A stretch of DNA of 64,000 nucleotides from Yamadazyma tenuis (taxonomy: Eukaryota; Ascomycota; Pichiomycetes; Serinales; Debaryomycetaceae). This document shows positions 39,157 through 48,069 of the stretch, in pieces. A program made the translations under genes and the position numbers. The DNA lies in the NCBI RefSeq assembly GCF_029203305.1, contig NC_089466.1, positions 992,001 through 1,056,000 of the forward strand, read 5' to 3'. The notes under the pieces are model-generated. The model did no database searches, was not told where the DNA came from, and saw nothing but the letters and a program-made list of their open reading frames with translations. Position 1 is the first letter of the stretch. The number at the start of each line of letters is the position of its first letter.

Positions 39157-40517
39157 ACTGGCTTGCTGCTGCAACACAAATAGATCCGATCCCCAAAATA
39201 AAAGTGAAATAAGCTGGAGAAGAAAAAGAGGAAAAAAATCTGCTCACAAGTGCTCTAGTATTTATATGAGCCTGCTGACAAGGTTCCCAACTTACGAGGA
39301 TTTTCCATTAATTTTAGCCAATGGAGAAATTTGACCAGGGATGCCATTTTTGTCACATTGATTAATCTGATAATTATTTTTCGTTTTATTTTTGCATAAT
39401 ATTATTGGGCGTTCAGCATGAATTTGATAGGCCAGCCAGTTTTGTGGCGATTTGAGAGGGGGAAGCTGGTGGATGTTTGGGATATAGCACCCATTCCACT
39501 GCATACACTGTCATTGACCTTGCCACCTGAAGCATGGAGACAGCTATATGGAATTCAAATGGCCGTCAAAATCATGTCAATATGCGTATCGCTGTCACTG
39601 CGTGCAAAATTTTTCGTGGCAAGCCGCTGCCGTTTCATTGGTTGAGATGCTCGCTAAGGTTTGTGAAACTGTACTTATTGTTAGGTTTATTTTCGCCAGT
39701 CAAGTTTGATAGGTGGGCTTGGCACTGGTAGGCACAAGGTACGGTAAAGGTGGTTGGCAGGCGCGGTGGGACTGGTATCACCATTTGCTATGGTTGTCAC
39801 TGGGACCTCCCCCAATGGCCGCCTTTTGATCTGCCTGTCGGAAGTGAGGCGTGCGAATAAACTTTGGGGGGTGGGTCGCCTTTTGATTGGCGGGGGCCCA
39901 AGACCGGAGCTCGGGTGCAGTTGTTACTTACCACATATGTAATGGCAGAAAGGCTACTGTGCAGAAACAGGCGTTTTGTGCACTGTTACGTCAATCGTTT
40001 TCACCGGCAACTCTGCATCTGGCTGCCGGGGGGATCTTTCATAAAAAAGAGTTATATGTCATACAAAGCGATTGGGAACGATGGACTCAGAAGCCTCAGA
40101 AGCCCCAGTGGGCTGAAATGTTAAATTGGTAAGGCAGAAACACTAAAGGCTAACACCCACTCTGAGGGTATGTTGAATTCAATGTCATTTGTCGTGGGCT
40201 GAGGGGGCAGTCTATGCGTGGATTCTAGCGGCTTAGGAAAGCCAAGACTTGAAAATCGGGTAATCGGTACTACCGTTTTCAGTGGTTGAGTACGCGGGAG
40301 GCTTTCGGATCTTGAGCGGACTTATACCAAAACTACGTTATTCTGAGCAATTCTGCACCTCGACCGAATCGACGGAGGAAAGTTTCCTGTTCCAATTAAA
40401 GAACAAATCTACCAGGGTGTGCATCGTCCTATCAGGCACAATCAGCGTTCTCTGTTGCACCTGCAAGCGAACTTGTAAACATTAAGTCACCTACCTATAA
40501 ACAAAATACCAACTCTT
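39157..40517 (-). promoter_or_regulatory. long FET3 upstream region with GATA and CCAAT motifs
   Basis: About 1.36 kb with no supported gene. Going upstream of FET3 there is a minus-strand TATA box TATAAATA at 39259-39266, about 100 bp before the ATG. CCAAT is at 39318-39322 (plus) and 39637-39641 (minus). WGATAR sites are at 39368-39373, 39425-39430 and 39708-39713. WGATAR is the Sfu1/GATA-repressor site and CCAAT the Hap site in Candida iron regulation, so iron control is inferred. The far part (39.8-40.5 kb) has small frames with no coding character. Confidence 0.5.
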
Positions 40518-42451
40518 CTAGATGTCTCCAAAAACTTCCCGAAACAGACAACGTAAATGGTCGAAATTAACCTCCATCCAACAGCTCGGTCTATCGACAT
40601 CAGCGTTATTTATCATCCTTGAGTAGCTAAAGTCAATAAAATAGACTTTGTCTGCAAACAATAAATGCAGCGTTTCAATATCACCATGAGTAACCCCAGC
40701 TTGGTGAATAGCCTCGAGTTGCTGCTTCGCTTGGTTATAAACTTCCAAAGTATCTGGAATCTATTCGGATTGGATAAACCTTGATATAATGGCATAACCT
40801 TTTATCACTTCCCCATAGCCTCGGTGGTACTGGACTTCAATATCCATATGTCTCAAGTAAACGTTATTATACTCTTCAGAATTCAAAAGCCGTTCAATTG
40901 CATGCATTTCTTGGCAATAGTGCTCCCAAACCCAATGTTGGGCAAACTCATTATCGTTCCTTACGTCATAACGAGTGGGATTATAGATTTTCACAACCAC
41001 ATATTCATGGTCGTTGGTATCATCTAGAATGACATCCTTCAAATACCCGGCTTTCACTTTATAGAGTGACGTTAGACAAGATTTCGACAGATGCAACAAC
41101 TCTGCCCCCGAGTTGTAAGTTAGCCATTTGACCTCTGACTGGTGGTGGGTATATGGGTCAGGACTTAGAGTTTTACAGTTGTCAAGAATTTTAGGCCTAA
41201 GGATAAGGCCATACCGACTCCGAGCCAAATCTTCAACCTGCTCAACTGCTCTCATTGGATTCTCTACCGACACCAACGGAGCCGGTAAATTTTGGTAAAA
41301 CTTGAAAGCTTCAGTGCCCTCATTATTCTGCTTCGCCTTCTGAAGAATGTAGATTAAACCTTCAAAGAATGTTGGACAACTACTGTGCACATTCAAAATT
41401 CTTGATTTGAAGGCAATACCAAGCTTTGGCGTACCTGTGAGCTTTAGTTTCTTCATCTGGCCACTGTTTGTTCTTTTGGCTTAGGCTGGGGCTCTTCAAA
41501 ATTTGTGTTAGGTTTATAGTCATCGAAATTCCTATTGAATTCGATAAGAATCAAGTGGTACTCATCACACAAGATTCCGTTCCTCACGGAGGCAGCTATC
41601 ATATACGATTGGAGCTGTTTTACTTTTCCTCCTATGTCATCTGAGCACAGCGATTCGGATGTTAAATGGGCCCATTATTCTAGAGGTAATAACGCAGGAT
41701 TTTTCATCAAACTCACACACAAAATATTATCCCCATCATAGACGGTAAAATCTGGAGTCAATATGTCCCTGATACACATATTAGCTGGTACCAATGGAGA
41801 GTTTTCAGTGTGCAAAGGATCTTTGCGGTTTACTCTCAAGTTAAGAAAAGAACAGATTTCCCTGACAACATCGTGATAGAATACATATGAAAGGTCATCT
41901 TTACAACCCAGGAACAATTGTGTACAATAGCTTTCATTGATTCCTTAGACATATCACCCTCTACGTCTTGTATCGTGAACAAAAGAGTGCAATGTTTCCT
42001 TGATATCATTGTAAGGGATTTCAGTGACTAAAACCGGGTTCACATCAGGTCTTAATTCGTTACTAAATGGATCGAAACTTTGCCTGGCTGAAAAAGGAAG
42101 AGTTTCGATGTCTTCAATTTTGTAAGCTACCATGGGCATTGAGAGAACAAACTGCACCACCTTGGGACCAAAAAGACTAGATATTTCTTTTAACACTTCA
42201 TAACAATCAATTGTGCTATACTTGGAATCATCGCACCCGAATGAACCCAACAAGTTTGCTTACTGCTTATATTCCAATGGAAAGTGGCCAGGGAAAGTGG
42301 TTTTATAATCCAAGTATTCATATACATCTTCCCTAAGTTGGAAGGTTTTGAAATAAACAAATAAACGGACACACATCAATGTGAAGCAAAAACAATAGAT
42401 CGCTATTATCTCAAGTGTCAAAAGTATCCAAAGAAAGACCAGTAAAATCAT
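40518..42451 (-). pseudogene. disrupted nuclease-like/kinase-like gene (possible Crinkler-type effector relative)
   Basis: Minus-strand coding fragments run in order 42451-42260, 42253-41954, 41917-41675 with continuation to about 41465, then 41456-40518. They are broken by in-frame stops (42257-42259, two near 41945-41956, one at 41672-41674, one at 40761-40763) and at least one frameshift near 41457-41480. The N-terminus has two hydrophobic helices. The middle (T-P-D-F-T-V-Y-D then V-S-L-M-K) resembles a PD-(D/E)xK nuclease core whose acidic residue before xK is not conserved. The last part reads as a kinase-like fold: V-V-V-K-I-Y-N (Lys strand), a Glu in the next helix, H-G-D-I catalytic loop, I-D-F-S. 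The two-domain design recalls fungal Crinkler-type proteins. Base composition looks AT-richer than neighbours. No intact copy is in this window. Confidence 0.7.
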
Positions 42452-42552
42452 CAAAGCTTGAAGAGAGAATAGGAATGGACTGCGCGTATATATAGATGGA
42501 CTTGCATAATTATACGGTAACTTACATTTAAGTGGAGAGAATTTAAAGGATT

Positions 42553-42632
42553 TGTAGTGGTGACTTGTATCTTCCTGCTGAATTGAGAGAAGTGTAGTGA
42601 TGACATGCATCGTCCTGCTGAATTGGGAGAGG
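42553..42632. repeat. 40-bp tandem duplication
   Basis: Two adjacent units (42553-42592 and 42593-42632) share TGTAGTG-TGAC-TG-ATC-TCCTGCTGAATTG with a few differences. They lie between the pseudogene 5' end and the hydrolase gene. Confidence 0.8.
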
Positions 42633-42899
42633 GTACCAATGGAGCACAATGGGGGTAGAAGCCCTTCGAAATGTGGTATTTGCACGACGCACTCGTATCG
42701 TACTTGTGCAACCATTTGTGTACGTGTGGAAGTTCCTACTTGGCATCACCGAATTGTCCATGGAATGTCCTTATCTAAATTTTCCTTTAGCCATAATTTT
42801 TTAAACTCTTCGTTCTGTGGTCGCAGCCATCGCTTTGCAGCCATTCGCTCTCCATGTTTCGGATTCGATGCGCGAATTCGTTGGCACATTGCTCTACGC

Positions 42900-44102
42900 A
42901 TGGATGTTCGAAAGTTTTACAATAACCCGGTCACCAACCTTCTCCGAAGGAAAGGAACCGCCAGTTCTAGCACTCCCACAGCCAGAACCCCGAAAATAAA
43001 CCACTATAAGCGGTCAACTCCTCCCATCTCCGTCCCCCTCAACAAACTCTTCTCAAACACCTTTCCACTAAGCATCCACGAAAGCATTCAAGATTACAAA
43101 GTCAAGGACGATTTGTTCCTGTTTCAGCATAACCTCTTGTCGACGCTTCCGTTCTATCCCAACCCTGACAAAGACGGCCGCAGCTCGGAGGTTATTCAGG
43201 TTCCTATTGATGAGAACAACAATTACATCAATGAGTACGTGATCTATCCCAACCACAAAACCAAAAAGGCCTACGCATCCGCCAACCACTTGGTAATGGT
43301 GCACGGATATGGGTCGGGCTTAGGGCTCTTTTTGAAGAACTTTGGAGCCGTCACCATGGATAACTGGGTGGTTCATGCCATTGACTTATTTGGCTACGGA
43401 TGTTCATCACGGCCCCCGTTCACCCCCACATCATTTGAGCAGGTGGAGGCATGGTTCCACGATTCATTCGCCACGTGGATGCGCCGGCGCCAGATCCCCC
43501 GCCAAAATGCCCTCGTGATGGCCCATTCCATGGGCGCATATTTAATGGCCAGCTACGGTATCAATGTTGACCCCGATTTCTGCCGGCGGCTTGTAATGGT
43601 TTCACCGGGGGGAATCATCGACCACAAGAAGCCGATTGTGATTCCGGCGTATTTTGAGCGGTTGTGGGAAAGAAACATAAGTCCGTTTTCTCTTGTGCGC
43701 AAGGCATCTTTCTATGGGTCCAAATTGGTGAGCGGATGGAGCTACCGGCGGTTCAGTGAGCTTCCGGACTCTGAGCGGGTTTCGCTCCACAAATACGTGT
43801 ACGGAATCTTCCAGGCCCGGGGGTCGGGCGAGTACATGTTAAATTATCTTCTCAAGCCGGGCGCAAACCCGCGGCACCCGATGGTGGACCGCAAAATCGA
43901 GCGGTGTAACTGCCAGTTCGATTGGTGGTACGGCCAGGACGACTGGATGAATGTGCACGGTGGAGAGGTGTGCAGCGAGCGGCTCCGGCGGTCGGGAAAG
44001 TCTTCGACGGTGGTGGAAATTGCTGATGCCGGACACCATGTGTATTTGGATAATGCGACCGAGTTCAATCGGATGCTTGTGGAGAAGATGCGGGATTGGT
44101 GA
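42900..44102 (+). CDS. CLD1: alpha/beta hydrolase of the Cld1/Ict1/Ecm18 (CGI-58) family
   Basis: A 400-residue hydrolase. The oxyanion strand (V-M-V-H-G-Y-G-S-G), nucleophile elbow A-H-S-M-G-A (Ser of G-x-S-x-G type, with Ala at the first position) and the catalytic end A-G-H-H-V-Y-L-D-N are present. The last contains the H-x4-D motif of the CGI-58/ICT1 group. The N-terminus (M-D-V-R-K-F-Y-N-N-P-V-T-N-L-L-R-R-K) is basic and could be mitochondrial. Cld1 deacylates cardiolipin in mitochondria; Ict1 acylates lysophosphatidic acid. The choice between them is uncertain. The frame is open 100 codons further upstream through the 40-bp repeats, but ATG 42900 gives the family-like start. Confidence 0.78.
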   Translation: MDVRKFYNNPVTNLLRRKGTASSSTPTARTPKINHYKRSTPPISVPLNKLFSNTFPLSIHESIQDYKVKDDLFLFQHNLLSTLPFYPNPDKDGRSSEVIQVPIDENNNYINEYVIYPNHKTKKAYASANHLVMVHGYGSGLGLFLKNFGAVTMDNWVVHAIDLFGYGCSSRPPFTPTSFEQVEAWFHDSFATWMRRRQIPRQNALVMAHSMGAYLMASYGINVDPDFCRRLVMVSPGGIIDHKKPIVIPAYFERLWERNISPFSLVRKASFYGSKLVSGWSYRRFSELPDSERVSLHKYVYGIFQARGSGEYMLNYLLKPGANPRHPMVDRKIERCNCQFDWWYGQDDWMNVHGGEVCSERLRRSGKSSTVVEIADAGHHVYLDNATEFNRMLVEKMRDW

Positions 44103-44174
44103 GAGCTAGAACTATCTAGTGGGAATATATTGGTAATGTGATAGATTAGCGTAGAGTTGAAAAGATGAGGTACA

Positions 44175-44238
44175 AAACACGCAAGATTAGTGATGAAACA
44201 CGTAAGTGTAGTGACGAAAACACTAAAGTGCTTGTTAT
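44175..44238. repeat. 21-22 bp imperfect tandem repeat
   Basis: Three units start at 44175, 44196 and about 44217, built on AAACACG-AAG--TAGTGA. They lie in the short space between the convergent hydrolase and UBA3 genes, so both 3' UTRs probably cover them. Confidence 0.65.
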
Positions 44239-44270
44239 AGGTGATGGATGCTGATGCGACCTCTAGAATA

Positions 44271-45557
44271 CTACGATACCAACACATCGATGTTCGCCGG
44301 CTCGCTCTCCGGCCCCTCAAACTCCAACTTGACCCGCAAGCTGATGGGCAAACTCAGATCCGTAATCGCAATCTCATCGTCTTCGCTCACGAGATCCTTC
44401 ACCCGCTTGCACAAGTTCTGCTTCGTAGCCTCGTACAATGACGGCGGTGCCGCAAAGTAAAGCTTGGTACCAGCTGTCGATAGAGACGGGTTCTTCACCT
44501 GGAGCTCTGGCATCGTCCGCATCTCCAGGATAAACGTCTCTAGCGTCCACCAATTCTGGCACCGGACAGTTTTGGTCTGGGTGCCACAAACAGGACATCC
44601 AGGGTTTTTGGCAGCTTCGAAAGTATACGTAAACACCAGGTCATCGCCCGAGTACATCATATAATTGTCCAAATGGCCATTATTATCGGTGAGAATCTTG
44701 AATGCTTCATTGCAACAAGAAGCAGCAATGATGGCATTTGTGGATGCAATGGACGGGATGATGCTCTTGACGACCCCCAAAGTCAAAGACCGGGTGATGC
44801 CGCCGATGTGGAACTGGCGGCCACGGGCCTGTGCCTGCTCAAACACCCAGTCGACGTGCTGCTCGTTATCGGCGTCGAACTTGACGGAGAACTTCTGCCC
44901 CCACGCGAGCTCACTGGCCCACTCGATACAATGCTCTGGTAACCGTGGCGTGTTAGCGATGGTGCACACGGGATACGTGACTTTGGGTGTCAACATGTGA
45001 AGGGTGCACTCGTAGCACGAGGTGACGGTAGGAATGATCACACGGGACTGGCCACGAAACCCTTCGGTACCACCATCGATGATGGGCACGAGGTTCTCCA
45101 TGGCCGGACCCACCATCGCCACCACCGTAGCGTTAATCCACCGCCGTGCCTCCACGCTGTCGAGGCCGCAGATGATGCAACTAAATTGTTGATAGTATTC
45201 CACTGGTTTGTCCTGAATGCGCCCGTAGTAGGGAACAATCTTGAGAAATCTGTTCTTGACCCGCAGCTTGACAAACCGGGCGGCTACCTCGGCCTTGGAC
45301 TTGTTGATGTCCTCTTTGCGAAAGAGAAACTGGCGGTTCAAGTTGCTGAGGTCGATCAGGTCCATGTCGATTATGTGGATGTCGGTGAAGCCGGTGAGCG
45401 CGAGGTTCTTGAGGATTTCACATCCCAAGCCGCCGGCCCCAATCACCAATATCTTGGAGGAGCGGAGCTGCTGCTTGGCAAACTCGTAGTTGTACTCATT
45501 GGGGGCGCCGTTGTAGGGTCCAATGGTACGGAGAAGTGAGTCGATGCCAGGATTCAT
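44271..45557 (-). CDS. UBA3: NEDD8/Rub1-activating enzyme catalytic subunit
   Basis: A 428-residue E1. The adenylation domain has G-A-G-G-L-G at 40-45 and I-D-M-D-L-I-D-L-S-N-L-N-R-Q-F-L-F-R at 63-80. The catalytic Cys210 is in P-E-H-C-I-E-W. Zinc ligands are C181-x2-C184 and a later C-P-V-C. The C-terminal ubiquitin-fold domain (about 335-428) would bind Ubc12. Uba3 with Ula1 activates Rub1 for cullin neddylation. Start ATG is 45557; upstream codons are TTG-opened. Confidence 0.94.
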   Translation of the reverse strand: MNPGIDSLLRTIGPYNGAPNEYNYEFAKQQLRSSKILVIGAGGLGCEILKNLALTGFTDIHIIDMDLIDLSNLNRQFLFRKEDINKSKAEVAARFVKLRVKNRFLKIVPYYGRIQDKPVEYYQQFSCIICGLDSVEARRWINATVVAMVGPAMENLVPIIDGGTEGFRGQSRVIIPTVTSCYECTLHMLTPKVTYPVCTIANTPRLPEHCIEWASELAWGQKFSVKFDADNEQHVDWVFEQAQARGRQFHIGGITRSLTLGVVKSIIPSIASTNAIIAASCCNEAFKILTDNNGHLDNYMMYSGDDLVFTYTFEAAKNPGCPVCGTQTKTVRCQNWWTLETFILEMRTMPELQVKNPSLSTAGTKLYFAAPPSLYEATKQNLCKRVKDLVSEDDEIAITDLSLPISLRVKLEFEGPESEPANIDVLVS

Positions 45558-45637
45558 GATATGGCTTGAAAATGTTTTGTGCGACTGAGGCTGCAAAAAT
45601 GCGAATCAATTTGATGATTATAAATACTATGAAAATG

Positions 45638-46969
45638 CTAATCCTTGTGGAGGCGCTTAACGGGCGTTCGCGAAGGTGGCATGCCGATCATGCGCTTGGT
45701 GGAGGGGGTGGTGGTGGTGGACATTAGCGGCACAAGCGGTTTACTGGGGGTCTGGGACGTAGAAATATCGTTTCGTCTCACGGGTGCTGACCGTGTAGGG
45801 TCCAACGTGCGGCGGATGTTGGGGGACACGAACTTGGGGTCGAACTGCGGGATGTCGGTTGAAGGTGTGGTGTTGAGGAGGTCGGCTCTTTTGGCACTTA
45901 CGAATAATGGCACCTCGAAGGGAATTGGAGGGGCAACTGCATCCTTGGGTGCGTTGGTCTTGTGGAATGTGTTGTCGATGTCGGGCTCCTCGTTCTCTTT
46001 GTCGCTTTTGTTCATGATCATTTCCATTTCGTAGTCGTCGATTTTGTTCATTTCCGCGTCGTCGCTGAAGAGAAACGAGTCGTCGAATTCGTCTTGGCCG
46101 GGAGCCTGCTTGGTGGCGGGGGTGGCCTCTTTTGGGTCCGTCGGTGGTGGCTGTTTGTGGCCTGCACTCAGTTCTTCTTTGTCTGTTGTCTGCTTGTGGT
46201 CTACTTTCTGTTTGTACTCTGCCTTTTCTTTCCCCGGCATGATATTTACCTTTGTTGTATGTTGCCGCTGGTCCCGTATCTTTGTAAACGTGTCGTCTCG
46301 GTACAAATCATTCTCTCCTAGGTCTGTGGTATTCTTGGGAATTCCTCTCAATTTCGACATCAACGCCTTATCGTACAAACAATTACCCAACACGTTCCCA
46401 AAACAACGGAGACATCTCTTAACGCCGTCCGTAAGTGCTTCCTTCTTGCACTTTTCGTACGCAGCGGCCTTGCTTTTGGCATTATCAATGTACCCATATC
46501 CAATGTCCTCATGGTAAGTACCATCTTTTATAGTCACACGAACCACCACCGATAGGCCCATGGAAATACGGCCATCTCGCAGGGTATCACAGAAGTCTAG
46601 CGTGTACCCCACGATGGCTGAGCTCCAGCCGTTGAACCCAAAAATCTCGTTGGCAATATTGAGGGCTCTCCAGCCTTCGAGATACGCAACAGACGTGCCA
46701 CCGCCGCCAGGACGTGAGCTCACATACTCCGGGCCCAAAGTCTTGTCGAGCGACGTCTTTATATCTGTAAACTGGTCGTTGGTGAACTGAACCGCTTCGA
46801 ATGGCTTGTTGGGAGGAAAATACTGTGCTACACCCACCATTCGATTCGCGTCTGAACGCGGCATTGGAGGAGGTAGTCTGCTCTGGTTGGGTGGGCCTTG
46901 TGGGTTGGGGGGACGCGCTGAGGCGCTGGAAGGTGGCACTGACGGGGTGTTTGTGGTGTTCCCGTTCAT
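45638..46969 (-). CDS. RAD52: recombination mediator Rad52
   Basis: A 443-residue Rad52. A Pro/Ser-rich N-terminus (1-45) precedes the conserved annealing domain (about 50-215), with L-G-P-E-Y-V-S-S-R-P, L-E-G-W-R-A-L-N-I-A-N-E-I-F-G-F-N-G-W and K-K-E-A-L-T-D-G-V-K-R-C-L-R-C-F-G. The C-terminal half is hydrophilic with acidic patches (RPA/Rad51-binding type) and ends in basic T-P-V-K-R-L. A GTG-opened frame to 47041 is discarded. It is divergent from a small RVxF protein gene, with 102 bp between starts. Confidence 0.95.
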   Translation of the reverse strand: MNGNTTNTPSVPPSSASARPPNPQGPPNQSRLPPPMPRSDANRMVGVAQYFPPNKPFEAVQFTNDQFTDIKTSLDKTLGPEYVSSRPGGGGTSVAYLEGWRALNIANEIFGFNGWSSAIVGYTLDFCDTLRDGRISMGLSVVVRVTIKDGTYHEDIGYGYIDNAKSKAAAYEKCKKEALTDGVKRCLRCFGNVLGNCLYDKALMSKLRGIPKNTTDLGENDLYRDDTFTKIRDQRQHTTKVNIMPGKEKAEYKQKVDHKQTTDKEELSAGHKQPPPTDPKEATPATKQAPGQDEFDDSFLFSDDAEMNKIDDYEMEMIMNKSDKENEEPDIDNTFHKTNAPKDAVAPPIPFEVPLFVSAKRADLLNTTPSTDIPQFDPKFVSPNIRRTLDPTRSAPVRRNDISTSQTPSKPLVPLMSTTTTPSTKRMIGMPPSRTPVKRLHKD

Positions 46970-47071
46970 TTTCGGTGTCTTCTGCAAAAAGTACAAATAG
47001 CTGATTAGGCTGTTGGTAAACAAAATGTGATAAATTGGCACAAGAGCGCGCGATGATTTTGGCGTGAAAAC

Positions 47072-47494
47072 ATGGAGAGCATAAATGATAAGACTTTGAC
47101 AGATACGCCGATACGACGGGGTGAAGGTGAGAAAGAGTATGGTGAGATGGCGAGAAGTGGTCAGGCGTCTGGTGTGAAAAATGAGGGTTCTCGGAGTTCT
47201 GGTTCTCGAGATACATGCGATCTGGAAGAAGAAGATATCAGTATAAAAGCATTTATAAAGAGTCCATCACGCAAGGAGCGCAACGCCGATGAACGGCGGA
47301 GGCGAATCACCAAGTACAATACGACCATTCTCAAGGAGCTGAGAGAAGAGAGGCGGAAACGGCGTGAAGAGCGACTTTCTCAGTTTGACGACGACGAGTT
47401 GGAGATGAACGAGATTAACTCCTCGGACGTGGGTAGCGTGGACTCAGACAGTCCACGGAAGAAGAAGCGGGTGAGTTTTGTGGGCGTGTTGTGA
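47072..47494 (+). CDS. small charged protein ending in a PP1-docking RVxF motif
   Basis: A 140-residue hydrophilic protein of unknown family. The first 60 residues are disordered. Residues about 65-105 are a highly charged helix (E-L-R-E-E-R-R-K-R-R-E-E-R). An acidic Ser/Asp region follows, then K-K-K-R-V-S-F-V-G-V-L at the very C-terminus. R-V-S-F is a textbook PP1 (Glc7) docking sequence and sits 5 residues from the end. A phosphatase-1 regulator or targeting role is inferred from this. It shares a 102-bp intergenic region with RAD52. Confidence 0.65.
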   Translation: MESINDKTLTDTPIRRGEGEKEYGEMARSGQASGVKNEGSRSSGSRDTCDLEEEDISIKAFIKSPSRKERNADERRRRITKYNTTILKELREERRKRREERLSQFDDDELEMNEINSSDVGSVDSDSPRKKKRVSFVGVL

Positions 47495-47524
47495 GTGGAA
47501 AATAAGAAGAAAAGATAATAGTAT

Positions 47525-47621
47525 AGAAGAGTACTAAGAAAGTGTGAGGTGGTAATAGAAGAGTCCAAGAGGAATAGAAGAGTCCAGCACGAAAAGAAGA
47601 GTCCAACACCAAAAGAAGAAT
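47525..47621. repeat. 19-bp-period repeat of AGAAGAGTCC
   Basis: AGAAGAGT occurs at 47525, 47557, 47576 and 47595, with AGAAGAAT at 47614. The last four are spaced exactly 19 bp. The array lies between the small RVxF gene and SME1 (convergent), so it is in the 3' UTR of one or both. Confidence 0.75.
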
Positions 47622-47730
47622 GAAACTCAATAAGAAACAAGTCCACACCGCACCCAACCCTACAGTCTTTCATAATCTAATATAAATGTATATCTATAAT
47701 ACATGCTATAGTACAAGCAGCTTACCCTTC

Positions 47731-48003
47731 CTAAAGCTCGAGTGACGAAATCAACGTAATGTTATCACCCTTGAGCATTATCCTCCCAAGGTCTTCCTTA
47801 CTTCCATCCTTGGTCGAAACCTCAATCGCATCGTCCAAAACAATATTCATAAACTCATCAAACCCACGGATTTTGCCCTCGATCCGCGATTGTGTCTGCT
47901 CGTATAACCACACCGACACCGTCAACCGCTGCTGCAAGCACGTGAAGATGGTGTGGATGGGCGTATGCATGGCCCTGTTGGATCCTCTTTCTCTGCCCGA
48001 CAT
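47731..48003 (-). CDS. SME1: core spliceosomal Sm E protein
   Basis: A 90-residue Sm protein. Sm1 is recognisable as I-R-G-F-D-E-F-M-N-I-V-L-D-D and Sm2 as L-K-G-D-N-I-T-L-I, with the SmE-specific W-L-Y-E-Q and H-T-I-F segments. It forms the heptameric ring of U1, U2, U4 and U5 snRNPs. I take M-S-G-R-E-R-G (48003) as start; an in-frame ATG at 48051 would add 16 residues. It is divergent from MUS81, with 66 bp between starts. Confidence 0.93.
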   Translation of the reverse strand: MSGRERGSNRAMHTPIHTIFTCLQQRLTVSVWLYEQTQSRIEGKIRGFDEFMNIVLDDAIEVSTKDGSKEDLGRIMLKGDNITLISSLEL

Positions 48004-48069
48004 GTTCGATGAGAAAGAAAATGATAGTGCGCGCGTGTTTAGCTGAGACATATTTACTATAGCATCTTC

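Noticed and set aside
39418..40132. Several short frames in the region upstream of the ferroxidase
   Set aside because: No family motif, mixed frames and strong overlap among themselves; the region fits a promoter.
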